In this document: positions 1-7,261 of the stretch, piece by piece
Layout: each line of letters begins with the position of its first letter
Numbering within the stretch: position 1 is the stretch's first letter
Assembly: GCA_020350085.1 (NCBI GenBank)
Contig: CP070706.1
Coordinates: 3,061,784 to 3,075,376, forward strand
Length of the DNA stretch: 13,593 nucleotides
DNA from: Acidobacteriota bacterium
GTDB taxonomy: Bacteria > Acidobacteriota > Polarisedimenticolia > J045
Direction of reading: 5' to 3'
Made by a program: the position numbers and the translations under genes
The notes under the pieces: model-generated
Seen by the model: only the letters and a program-made list of their open reading frames with translations
Databases searched by the model: none
Told to the model about the DNA's origin: nothing

Positions 1-27
1 GAGTCGATCGAGGAGGTGACGGTATGA
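1..27 (+). CDS. C-terminal end of an upstream gene, probably the ABC transporter ATPase (partial)
   Basis: Reading from base 1, the frame gives ESIEEVTV followed by TGA at 25-27. This TGA overlaps the ATG of the next gene in an ATGA arrangement (24-27), the usual sign of translational coupling. In GldA/GldF/GldG-type clusters the ATP-binding subunit normally precedes the permease, so this is probably the end of that ATPase. The identity is inferred only from context, because eight residues carry no diagnostic motif. The purine-rich stretch GAGGAGGTG inside this tail (10-18) also serves as the ribosome binding site of the permease. Confidence 0.5.
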   Translation, partial: ESIEEVTV

Positions 28-746
28 ACCGCGTACGGGCCGTCGCGCGCCGCGAGATGGCGTCCTACTTCAACTCACCGATCGCCTACGTGTTCTTGCT
101 GGTGTTCGTCGGCGCGGCTCTGTTTACGTTCTTCAACGTGAATGCGTTCTTCTCGCGCAACCTGGCCGACCTGCGCGGGCTGTTCGACGCCGTGCCGATT
201 CTGATGATCCTGCTCGTTCCCGCGCTGACGATGCGGCTGTGGGCCGAGGAACGAAAGCAGGGCACGATCGAAGTGCTGCTGACCCTGCCGGCGAAAGAGC
301 AAGAGTTGGTCTTGGGCAAGTTCTTGGCCAGCTGGGCGCTGCTCGCGCTCGGGCTCGGCCTGACGCTATTGCTTCCGATCAGCGTCGGTTTGCTCGGCGA
401 TCTCGATTGGGGCCCGGTCATCGGCGGCTACGTCGGCGCCGTGTTGCTTGGCGGTGCCTACTTGGCCGTGGGCCAGTTCGTGTCCGCGACGACGGAGAAT
501 CAGATTCTCGCGTTCATCCTGGCGCTGGTCGTGTGCCTCGCACTGTACGGCGTCGGCACGGAAACGTTCACCGGCTTGTTCTCCGATCGCACGGCGGGTT
601 TGTTGCGCTCGATCGGGACTGGAAGCCGCTTTGCGAGCATCGCCCGCGGGGTGATCGACCTGAGGGATCTGGCGTACTACCTGTCGCTGACGGCATTTTT
701 CCTCGCAGCGAGCGTGACCACGCTGCGCGCGCGGCGCTGGGCCTGA
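24..746 (+). CDS. ABC-2 type permease, GldF/NosY-like
   Basis: This 240-residue integral membrane protein is the membrane-spanning subunit of an ABC transporter and would work with an ATPase encoded just upstream of the window. It begins with a short basic cytoplasmic segment, then a first helix at about residues 19-42. A conserved-looking stretch follows: helix, TMRLWAEERKQGT, then EVLLTLP at about residues 70-90, which is typical of the GldF/NosY branch of ABC-2 permeases. Further hydrophobic helices lie at about 100-125, 133-155, 160-177 and 217-233, giving about six in all, and the length is normal for the family. The start is supported by GAGGAGG a few bases upstream and by the ATGA overlap with the preceding gene. 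The GldG-like gene follows after 15 bp, so the two are surely one operon. The substrate cannot be told; the name GldF comes from Bacteroidota gliding, but homologues are widespread in non-gliders. Confidence 0.88.
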   Translation: MNRVRAVARREMASYFNSPIAYVFLLVFVGAALFTFFNVNAFFSRNLADLRGLFDAVPILMILLVPALTMRLWAEERKQGTIEVLLTLPAKEQELVLGKFLASWALLALGLGLTLLLPISVGLLGDLDWGPVIGGYVGAVLLGGAYLAVGQFVSATTENQILAFILALVVCLALYGVGTETFTGLFSDRTAGLLRSIGTGSRFASIARGVIDLRDLAYYLSLTAFFLAASVTTLRARRWA

Positions 747-761
747 GAGCGAGGTGCTGGC

Positions 762-2357
762 ATGGACAGCAAGAAGCGCAGCCTATCGTTGACGGTCACC
801 CTCGGACTGATCGCCCTCAACCTCGTAGCGTTCAACTATTTGATTGCCGGCTGGACCACGGCGCGTGTCGATCTGACCGAGGAGGGCCTGTACTCGATCT
901 CACCCGCCACCCGGCGGCTGTTGGGCTCGCTCGATGACGAGCTGACGATCTACGGCTATTTCTCCAAGCGCACGCACCCAAAGCTCTCCCCGCTGGTGCC
1001 GGAGATCGTCGACCTGCTCGACGAGTACCGGGCCATCTCCCGCGATCGCGTCTACGTCGAGCTGATCGATCCGGGCGAGAACGAAGCCGCCGAGCAGGAA
1101 GCTGCTGACCGTTTTGGCGTGCAGTCGACACCGTTCCGGCTCGCGTCGAAGTACGAGTCGGGAATCGTCAACGCCTACTTCGCGCTGGTGATTCGCTACG
1201 GTGATCAGTACGTGCGCTACGGTTTCGACGATCTGATCGAGATCGAGCCGACGCCGGACGGCGATATCGACGTTCGGTTGCGCAATCTGGAGTATGACCT
1301 CACGCGCGCGATCAAGAAGGTCGTCTACGGCTTTCGCAGCACGGCCGAGCTGTTCGAGCGGATTGAAGAGCCCGTGCGGCTGACCGTCATCATGACGCCC
1401 GATGCGATGCCGGAGCTGTTCCAGGATGTCCCGCAAGCGGTGCGGCTGGCCGCCGAGGAGCTGAAAGAGGCCGGAGGGGACAAGTTCACGTACGAAGAGT
1501 TCGACCCCTCGGACGACGAGCAGCAGCAAGACGACCTGATGCGCCTTTACGGCGCGAGGCCGATGTCACTCGGTCTTTTCGGTGACGAATCGTTTTACCT
1601 CTACGGCTTTCTAGAAACCGGCCGCCGGCTCGAGCAGCTCGTTCTCACCGCGGAGGAAGTCACCGCCGCAACGATTCGCGAGGCGATCGAAAGCTCGCTG
1701 AGGCGATTGACGCCAGGGTTTCTCAAGACGGTCGGCGTGGTGGCGCCGACGCCGTCGATTCCGCCCGAGGTGATGATGCAGCTGCAGATGCAAGGGCGGA
1801 TGCCGCCGCAGCCCCCACCCGAGTTCGAGCAGGTCAAGCGAGTGCTCTCGCAAGACTACCAGGTCCGCGACGTGAATCTCGACGCGGCCGTGCCGGTCGA
1901 GATCGACACCTTGCTCGTACTCAAGCCGACAGACCTGGCCGAGCGAGACGTTTACCACCTCGATCAGTACCTGATGCGCGGCGGGCGCGTGATCGTCTGC
2001 GTCGGCAACTACGAGACTCAGTTCGACCCGTCGGGGCTTCGCGTCGCACCGGTCACAACCGGTCTCGACGGGTGGCTCGAGCACTTCGGTGTGGAGGTCC
2101 CACGAACGCTCGTGCTCGACGATCGGAATCAGCCGTTGCCGGTCCCGGAGCTGCGGCGCACGCCGCTCGGCACGCTGCGGACGTGGCGCATGGCTCCCTA
2201 CCCTTACCTCGTCGAGGTGCGCGAGGACGGCCTCGCAGAGCGCAGCATCACGGCGCGGCTCGATGCGGTGGGAGTCTACTGGGCCAGCCCGATCACCCTC
2301 GACGAGGACAAGTCGAAAGAGCTCGAGGTGCTGCCGGTGCTGCGATCGTCGGGGTGA
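762..2357 (+). CDS. GldG-like ABC-associated extracytoplasmic subunit, N-terminal part, truncated by an insertion
   Basis: These 531 residues are the first three quarters of a GldG-like protein (ABC-type uncharacterised transport subunit). An N-terminal membrane anchor at about residues 10-31 is followed by the family hallmark DLTEEGLYSISPATRRLL (about 38-55). A large extracytoplasmic alpha/beta domain comes next, including DLIEIEPTPDGDIDVRLRNL with LEYDLTRAIKKV, and a later segment reading GGRVIVCVGNYE. The frame ends at TGA 2355-2357, inside an AT-rich insert that begins next to ATCGTC at 2345-2350. Without the insert the frame would read LRSSWTDDDTSKVSS into the downstream segment, giving a protein of 723 residues. 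The break removes the rest of the domain and the C-terminal membrane helix, so the subunit is probably inactive unless the two halves still associate. The start is supported by a GAGCGAGG-type purine stretch and by the family N-terminus. An assembly chimera would give the same picture. Confidence 0.85.
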   Translation: MDSKKRSLSLTVTLGLIALNLVAFNYLIAGWTTARVDLTEEGLYSISPATRRLLGSLDDELTIYGYFSKRTHPKLSPLVPEIVDLLDEYRAISRDRVYVELIDPGENEAAEQEAADRFGVQSTPFRLASKYESGIVNAYFALVIRYGDQYVRYGFDDLIEIEPTPDGDIDVRLRNLEYDLTRAIKKVVYGFRSTAELFERIEEPVRLTVIMTPDAMPELFQDVPQAVRLAAEELKEAGGDKFTYEEFDPSDDEQQQDDLMRLYGARPMSLGLFGDESFYLYGFLETGRRLEQLVLTAEEVTAATIREAIESSLRRLTPGFLKTVGVVAPTPSIPPEVMMQLQMQGRMPPQPPPEFEQVKRVLSQDYQVRDVNLDAAVPVEIDTLLVLKPTDLAERDVYHLDQYLMRGGRVIVCVGNYETQFDPSGLRVAPVTTGLDGWLEHFGVEVPRTLVLDDRNQPLPVPELRRTPLGTLRTWRMAPYPYLVEVREDGLAERSITARLDAVGVYWASPITLDEDKSKELEVLPVLRSSG

Positions 2358-2662
2358 GAAACGACGAGCTAGAAGTTTGACCATAGTATATACCTACCGG
2401 GATGTTCTCGGTCACTACACGATGCCCGCGAACAAGCAGTACTGGAGCATGCCTTCCTACTGCGTGGGAAGCGACGGTGAACTCATCTATGTGACACGCA
2501 ACAAAGATCATTATTCTATATTTTCTTTAGCAGGTATTGAATTCATTATTCTTCCACCGTTTGGATTATTATCGGGTGCATTGATCGGAGGGATTACGGG
2601 TGATGCTGAAATGTTTATATTCCCGCGTAAGAATATACCTTCTAATCGGGTAGAACATCGTC
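2345..2662. mobile_element. AT-rich insert of about 312 bp with 6-bp direct repeats, interrupting the gldG-like gene
   Basis: The sequence ATCGTC occurs at 2345-2350 and again at 2657-2662, 312 bp apart. Deleting one copy plus the material between joins CGA TCG TC|C TGG ACC in frame, giving LRSSWTDDD, and rebuilds a full GldG-like protein. This is direct evidence that 2351-2656 is extra sequence and that the hexamer behaves like a target-site duplication. The insert differs sharply from its surroundings: 2506-2650 is strongly AT-rich within a GC-rich operon. The ends show only weak inverted similarity: TAGAAG at 2370-2375 against CTTCTA at 2639-2644, and TACCTACCGGGA at 2391-2402 against TCCCGCGTAAGA at 2621-2632. 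The octamer ATATACCT recurs directly at 2388 and 2633. No transposase is encoded. It could be a miniature non-autonomous element, a filler fragment captured during break repair, or an assembly artefact. Confidence 0.6.
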
Positions 2663-2696
2663 CTGGACCGACGACGACACGTCGAAGGTCTCTTCG

Positions 2697-3245
2697 GTGG
2701 ACTACCAGGTGCCGGCCGAGGGAACGAAGCCGCAGCTTCTGGCCGTGGCGCTCAACGGCCGCTTCGAGAGCTACTTCGCCGGCAAGCAGCCGCCGGCGGC
2801 CGAGGGTACCGGGGACGCGGATGGCCCCGGCGAGCCGCCCGCGGAGGTTCCGCTCGAAGTTTCTCCCGAGACGCGGCTGGTCGTGATCGGCAACGCCGAG
2901 TTTCTGTCCGACTTCGTCGCACGCGCCTTGGGGCGCACTGAAGGCGGCTTTTTCGATGCCAATTTGGGGTTCGCGCAGAACCTGATCGACTGGATGAACC
3001 TCGATAGCGATCTGCTCGCGATCCGCGCGCGTGGCGGTGCGGCGCGCCAGCTCGACCGACTCGAGCGCTCCACGGAGGTCACCGTCGAGCTGTCGAACTA
3101 CCTCGCGCCGCTGCTCGCGCTGTTCGGATTCGGTGCCTACCGGCTGTGGCGGCGCCGACACGTCGCCCCGGTCGTCGGCCGTCGCGCAGCGTCGATGCCC
3201 GCCGTACCGAAGACATCGGGCCACGGCGCGGGGCGGGAGGGCTGA
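2697..3245 (+). CDS. GldG-like subunit, C-terminal part, separated by the insertion
   Basis: This is the remaining quarter of the GldG-like protein. The frame is the same as that of 762-2357 once the 312-bp insert is removed, and it is open upstream to TAA at 2643-2645, so genuine gldG-like coding resumes at about 2663 (WTDDDTSKVSS). The listed GTG at 2697 is only the first possible start within the fragment, with no good ribosome binding site, so independent translation is doubtful. Visible features are QLLAVALNGRFESYFAGK, then a Pro/Ala/Gly-rich linker, RLVVIGNAEFLSDFVAR, NLIDWMNLDSDLLAIRAR, and a C-terminal membrane helix at LAPLLALFGFGAYRLWRRR. All of these are normal for the end of GldG-type proteins. 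The DUF4340 gene begins 3 bp after the stop, so the operon continues. Confidence 0.8.
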   Translation: MDYQVPAEGTKPQLLAVALNGRFESYFAGKQPPAAEGTGDADGPGEPPAEVPLEVSPETRLVVIGNAEFLSDFVARALGRTEGGFFDANLGFAQNLIDWMNLDSDLLAIRARGGAARQLDRLERSTEVTVELSNYLAPLLALFGFGAYRLWRRRHVAPVVGRRAASMPAVPKTSGHGAGREG

Positions 3246-3248
3246 GCG

Positions 3249-4247
3249 ATGACGCGCGCACAATGGACGCTGGCCGGGCTGCTCGCGGTTCAGCTGCTGC
3301 TGCTGGTCGGATTCCGCTCTCCGATCTCCCGGGGCGCTGACGATCCAGGCTCGCGCCCGCTGATTCCGGTTCTCGAGTCGATCACGCCCGCCAAACTCCA
3401 GCTCGAGGCCGCCGGCGGCGCATCGGTCAGCTTGCAGCGCACCGAGGACGGCTGGGCGCTGGATGCGGCAGAGGGCTATCCTGCCGACGCGTCGAAGGTG
3501 GACGATCTGGTCGACGAGCTCGAAGCGTTGCGCGTCAGGCGCCCGGTCGTCAGCAGCACGCGCTATCACGACGCGCTCAAGGTCACCGAAAGCGACTTCG
3601 AGCGGCGGCTGCGAGTCTGGGACGATCCCTCCAACGACCCGGCGGTCGATCTTCTGCTCGGCACCTCGCCCAACTATCGCGTCAGCCACGTACGCCTCAC
3701 CGATGACGATCGGGTCTACGAGATCATCGGCCTCGGACCCGCAGACCTGCGCGCGGACGGCGCTTCGTGGATCGAGCGCAAGATCGTCGATGTGGCGTTC
3801 GACGATGTCGTTCGGGTCAGCCTGGAGAATGAAGAGGGTCGTTTCTCGCTCGAGCGCGGGCACGAGGGATGGAACGTGGTCGAGCCGTCCCGCAGCAGCG
3901 GCGAGGGCCTGAACCAGACCCAGGTCGATTCGCTCGTGCGCTCTTTGTGCTCGCTGTGGCTGACAAAGCCGATCGGGAAGAAAGACGACGAGGCCCACGG
4001 CTTCTCCTCGCCCGCGGCTCGCTACGAGCTGACGCATCGACCCGGGGGTATCGGCGACGCCGCGGACGAAGCACCAGCCACCTCGACCGTCGATGACCAG
4101 ATGACGGTGGTTCTCGTCGGTGCCGAAGTCGAGGGCGAGTCGAACCAGCGCTACGTCACGCGCGACGGCTTCGGCTTTACCGCCACCGCCTCGCAGGGCT
4201 CGCTCACCAACGCCCTCGAGAAAGCCCTCGCCGACCTCCGTTCGTAA
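3249..4247 (+). CDS. DUF4340 domain-containing protein
   Basis: This protein of 332 residues has an N-terminal membrane anchor (WTLAGLLAVQLLLLVGF, about residues 6-22) and a long extracytoplasmic part of the DUF4340 type. The pattern is a repeated module: an ITPAKLQLE-like strand, then SLQRTEDGWAL, then KVDDLVDELEALRVRRPV. A second round follows at DVAFDDVVRVSLENEEGRF, SLERGHEGWNVVEP and TQVDSLVRSLCSLW. DUF4340 proteins are regularly encoded directly after GldG-like subunits, which is the arrangement here (3-bp gap, GGGAGGG ribosome binding site at 3235-3241). Its role is unknown; it is presumed to be a periplasmic partner of the ABC complex. The gene is intact, and it ends just before a palindromic repeat that may act as the operon's 3' end. 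Confidence 0.85.
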   Translation: MTRAQWTLAGLLAVQLLLLVGFRSPISRGADDPGSRPLIPVLESITPAKLQLEAAGGASVSLQRTEDGWALDAAEGYPADASKVDDLVDELEALRVRRPVVSSTRYHDALKVTESDFERRLRVWDDPSNDPAVDLLLGTSPNYRVSHVRLTDDDRVYEIIGLGPADLRADGASWIERKIVDVAFDDVVRVSLENEEGRFSLERGHEGWNVVEPSRSSGEGLNQTQVDSLVRSLCSLWLTKPIGKKDDEAHGFSSPAARYELTHRPGGIGDAADEAPATSTVDDQMTVVLVGAEVEGESNQRYVTRDGFGFTATASQGSLTNALEKALADLRS

Positions 4248-4252
4248 ACACC

Positions 4253-4345
4253 TGTAGCGACAGCGCTTGCGCTGTCAGACAAGCGCGCAGCGCGAAAACA
4301 TCCGGCGCTGCGCGCCGGTCTGACAGGGCAAGCCTCGTCGCTCCA
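4253..4345. repeat. Palindromic intergenic repeat, copy A (93 bp, REP/MITE-like)
   Basis: This is one of two related elements in the window. The outer arms are TGTAGCGACAGCGCTTGCGC onwards (4253-4280) and a matching right arm (4318-4345) that ends TCGCTCCA. The arms pair with a handful of mismatches, and this copy is more diverged than copy B. The left arm contains its own palindrome around GCGCTTGCGC. Between the arms is a perfect hairpin, CCGGCGC-TGC-GCGCCGG (4302-4318), preceded by a GCGCGCAGCGCG stretch. It starts 5 bp after the stop of the DUF4340 gene. Possible roles are 3' mRNA stabilisation, attenuation or transcription termination. It has no T-tract, so it is not a classical intrinsic terminator. 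Confidence 0.8.
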
Positions 4346-4398
4346 TACCTCTGGCCATCGGCGTAGACTCTCGGGGTGAGTCCCTAGGGAGAATCGCC

Positions 4399-7104
4399 AT
4401 GGCAAGCAGCTGGAAACCCACGCTCGTTGCGATCTGCTTGAGCGCCCTCGTCGGCTCGACCGGCGCGGGTGCCGATACGCTCGCCCGGCCGGCCGGCACG
4501 CCACCGCCTTGGTGTCCCTCCGGCTCAGATCTGGACGGGTATCTCGAGGCCGTCAGATCGCTGCCCCGACAAACGCGCGCTCCGGGCGCCCTGGACGTCC
4601 CGCCCGCCCCCGTCGTCACGCCGACGAACGGATTGCTCATCATCGAGGATGACGGTGTGATTCTCCGCCGGGACCGGGTGTTCGATCTGCCGCTGGAGTC
4701 GGTCGAGTTCGTCCCTTCGGGCGACGGGTATCAGGTCTCGTTCATAACGCCCGCGTACGAGCCGCTTTCGGGAAGCGATACGGCGCTGTTTACGGACCAG
4801 CAGAGCTGGACCGCCCACGAGGTCGGCTTGACGAGCTTTGCGTTTCCCTTCGGCGCGCAGTCACGCACCCAGCTGTGGGTCACTCCGACGAATCTGATCG
4901 CCTTCGAGGAGCCGACCGAGCCGATCAAAGTCGGACTGTGCAGTCTCGGCTGCTACTTCGATGAAGGCCAGGTGCTGCTCGATCGGCTTCCTCGCCTCTC
5001 TCCACTGCAGCACGGCACGTTCTTCTACGGCTTGAACGCCTACTTCCGCGAGGAGAGCGACCGGGCCGTCGTCACCTGGCAGTACTCCGATCCCGCAAAC
5101 CTCGACATACAGGCCGTTTTGTATGCGGACGGACGGATCAGGTTCAACTACGCGGCCGTGAGCGGGATCCTGCACGGCGCCGCGGTGGTGGTCACGGGCA
5201 ACGACAGCTTCTGGAACGACCTGAGACTGGGAGGCACGGTGCAGGATCCTGAAGGAGACGTGCCGATCCCACCCCCGGACGGGCCGGGGATGGATATCGT
5301 CTCGGCCACGGCTCGCCAGGTCGCGACCTCGGAGCTGCTGCAGATCGCATTCACCCTCGCAGCACCGCCTCCTCCCGCTTCCGCGCAGAGGATCTTCTAT
5401 CGCATCGAGCTGCGCGATCGTGCGTCTGACCCCGAGCCGTTCGGGAGCGTGTTCTACCAGTGGCAGAACGGCCAGTTCTACTGGATGACCGAGCCGGCGA
5501 CGCTCGAGGGCAGCACGATGCGCTTGAACTTGCGGCTCTACGATCTGCCGCTGACCCGCAACGACATTCACCTCACGTTCACGACGTTCCGCGGCGAGGC
5601 GCCCTACGAGCAGGGCGACCGCGTCGAGCTGCGGGCCACTTTCGATCCCGCGGACGGGCCACTGATGCTCGATCTCACGAGCGAGCTTCCGGCGACCTCC
5701 GACCGAGAGCCGGTGTACGAAGCGTTCACCCTGCCCTCGCTTCAGACGGGAGAAGTACTCGAGGCCGTCTCGCCCCTGTTCGAGGACGTTTCGACCATCG
5801 AGGCGTTCCCGATTCTGCAGAACCTCTGGACCGACATCTGGTTTTTCGCCGGCGGCTACCACGCGGGAGGAAATGCCGGCGTCGACGGCATCGGGCGCGG
5901 GTCCAGTGAAGCGCCGCGCTCACCGTCCTTGCTCCACGTCAACAACATCTACGTCTATGACGCAGAAGACTGGAACATGACGGTGCTGAGCCACGAGTTC
6001 GCCCACCGCTGGTTGTACCATTTCGCGATCGAGGAAGACGGACAGCGCTCGAACATTCTCAATCCGACCGGATCGCACCCCGCGGGCTGGGTGCACATGC
6101 CGGCGGTCCAGCCAGTCTACAAGCCGCAGGACTACTCGCTGATGGGCGGCTCTTACTGGACGGACAACGGGAACGGCACGTTTCGCTCGCCGCCCGAAGA
6201 GCTGGGAGGACCGAACGGCCTGACCTGGCACGAGCTGTACCTGATGGGACTCGTCGATCCGGCCGAGGTCGAAAACTGGTGGTACATCCGCGATGCGCTG
6301 CCACCGTTACCGAATGCGTACTGGGCGCCGAACGACACGATCGTGATCGGCGAGCGGGTCCCGGTGACCGTCGATCAGATCATTGCCGCAGAAGGCCCGC
6401 GCTATCCTGCCTATCCCGACTCTCCGCAGTTCTTTCTCACGCCGATGGTGATGGTCGTCCGGCCTGGAGAGTTCACCCCCGACGAGATCGCGACCGTGGA
6501 AACGATGTGCAGCACCTGGCAGGTCCGCTTCGGCGAGGCCGCTGCGGGCCGCGGCAGCAACCGCTGCTTTTTCAGGCCCCCCGAGGTGGAGATCACGAAT
6601 CCTGCCTCCGACGTGAGTCTCTTCCCGGGCGAGACGATCGACTTCGAGGGATTGGCTACCGACGGCGATGGCGACGACGTCGAGCTGAGGTGGGACTTCT
6701 CGCGCGTGATTCCCAACGCCACCGGCCCGGGCCCACACCCCGCGACGTTCACGAGCACCGGTACGTATCCGATCACCCTCGACGGCGTGGACGAAACGAG
6801 CATGATCGCCCAGCCGCCCGATACGGTTCTCGTCACCGTGGAGTGCCCGACGACGTACCCCACCGAGTCGGTCGAGAACCTGCGGCTGACCAAGGAGTCC
6901 AGCCAAATCCGCTTCACCTGGACCGACCTGTCCGGCTGGACGGGCGACTACGTCGTCTCGATCGCGACCGCTCCGAACGGTCCGTTCTACCCCGAGGGCT
7001 CGGCGCCGAGTGGCACGCCGGGACTGTTGCTTGAGATCCCGGAGGGCGTCGCGTATTACGAGGTTCTCGCCCGCAACCCGGAGGGCTGCCTCGGACCACG
7101 GTGA
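4399..7104 (+). CDS. Large secreted putative zinc metalloprotease with PKD- and FN3-like C-terminal domains
   Basis: This 901-residue protein begins with a clear signal peptide (about 1-25; TLVAICLSALVGS then AGA). Start choice is supported by AGGGAGA at 4387-4393. Residues about 70-290 form a beta-rich N-terminal region with a nidogen-like pattern (ALFTDQQSWT, FAFPFGAQSRTQLWVTPTN, AVVTWQYSDP, ILYADGRIRFNY-type strands). A middle beta domain follows. The putative catalytic region has HEFAHRW at 532-538, an HExxH zinc motif, followed by H560 in SHPAGW, the Met-turn-like YSLMGGSYW (579-587), the DNGNGTF loop (589-595) and LTWHELYLMGL (608-618). This combination is familiar from secreted HExxH proteins of environmental bacteria that have not been characterised. 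The third zinc ligand is not certain; H560 and E612 are candidates. Residues about 728-812 look like a PKD domain (DGDGDDVELRWDF) and about 816-901 like an FN3 domain. It stands alone between two palindromic repeats and is probably monocistronic and exported. Substrate unknown. Confidence 0.75.
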   Translation: MASSWKPTLVAICLSALVGSTGAGADTLARPAGTPPPWCPSGSDLDGYLEAVRSLPRQTRAPGALDVPPAPVVTPTNGLLIIEDDGVILRRDRVFDLPLESVEFVPSGDGYQVSFITPAYEPLSGSDTALFTDQQSWTAHEVGLTSFAFPFGAQSRTQLWVTPTNLIAFEEPTEPIKVGLCSLGCYFDEGQVLLDRLPRLSPLQHGTFFYGLNAYFREESDRAVVTWQYSDPANLDIQAVLYADGRIRFNYAAVSGILHGAAVVVTGNDSFWNDLRLGGTVQDPEGDVPIPPPDGPGMDIVSATARQVATSELLQIAFTLAAPPPPASAQRIFYRIELRDRASDPEPFGSVFYQWQNGQFYWMTEPATLEGSTMRLNLRLYDLPLTRNDIHLTFTTFRGEAPYEQGDRVELRATFDPADGPLMLDLTSELPATSDREPVYEAFTLPSLQTGEVLEAVSPLFEDVSTIEAFPILQNLWTDIWFFAGGYHAGGNAGVDGIGRGSSEAPRSPSLLHVNNIYVYDAEDWNMTVLSHEFAHRWLYHFAIEEDGQRSNILNPTGSHPAGWVHMPAVQPVYKPQDYSLMGGSYWTDNGNGTFRSPPEELGGPNGLTWHELYLMGLVDPAEVENWWYIRDALPPLPNAYWAPNDTIVIGERVPVTVDQIIAAEGPRYPAYPDSPQFFLTPMVMVVRPGEFTPDEIATVETMCSTWQVRFGEAAAGRGSNRCFFRPPEVEITNPASDVSLFPGETIDFEGLATDGDGDDVELRWDFSRVIPNATGPGPHPATFTSTGTYPITLDGVDETSMIAQPPDTVLVTVECPTTYPTESVENLRLTKESSQIRFTWTDLSGWTGDYVVSIATAPNGPFYPEGSAPSGTPGLLLEIPEGVAYYEVLARNPEGCLGPR

Positions 7105-7165
7105 CCGCAGCGTTGTGCCCTGCTCTGACGATGTCCTACGACGTCCGACCGAGCTCATCCCGAGC

Positions 7166-7259
7166 TGCAGCGACAGGGCTTGCCCTGTCCGACTCGCGCG
7201 TAGCGCGAGATGTTTCCGGCGCTGTGCGCCGGTCTGACAGGGCAAGCCCTGTCGCTACA
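7166..7259. repeat. Palindromic intergenic repeat, copy B (94 bp, four potential hairpins)
   Basis: This is the better preserved copy of the element also found at 4253-4345. The left arm (7166-7193) and the reverse complement of the right arm (7232-7259) differ at only two of 28 positions. Each arm is itself palindromic around GACAGGGCTTGCCCTGTC. The centre holds two perfect hairpins: CTCGCGC-GTA-GCGCGAG (7193-7209) and CCGGCGC-TGT-GCGCCGG (7216-7232). A single strand could therefore fold as one long stem carrying two inner hairpins, or as four hairpins in a row. It lies 61 bp after the metalloprotease stop and directly before the 3' end of a minus-strand pseudogene, so it may separate convergent transcripts. 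Confidence 0.85.
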
Positions 7260-7261
7260 TT

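Noticed and set aside
2511..4037. A 508-residue open frame on the minus strand across the DUF4340 and gldG-like genes
   Set aside because: It is antisense to two well-supported genes, is rich in Arg and Ala as expected from a GC-rich shadow frame, and shows no recognisable domain.
6307..7245. A 312-residue minus-strand frame opposite the metalloprotease 3' end
   Set aside because: Antisense to PKD and FN3 coding sequence and running into the palindromic repeat; no motif.
4253..7259. The two repeats as ends of a composite transposon carrying the metalloprotease
   Set aside because: No transposase lies between them and no target duplication is visible outside the repeats. Independent REP-like copies are the simpler reading.
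7166..7259. CRISPR-like array
   Set aside because: Only one palindromic unit is present at each site, with no regularly spaced repeats or spacers.
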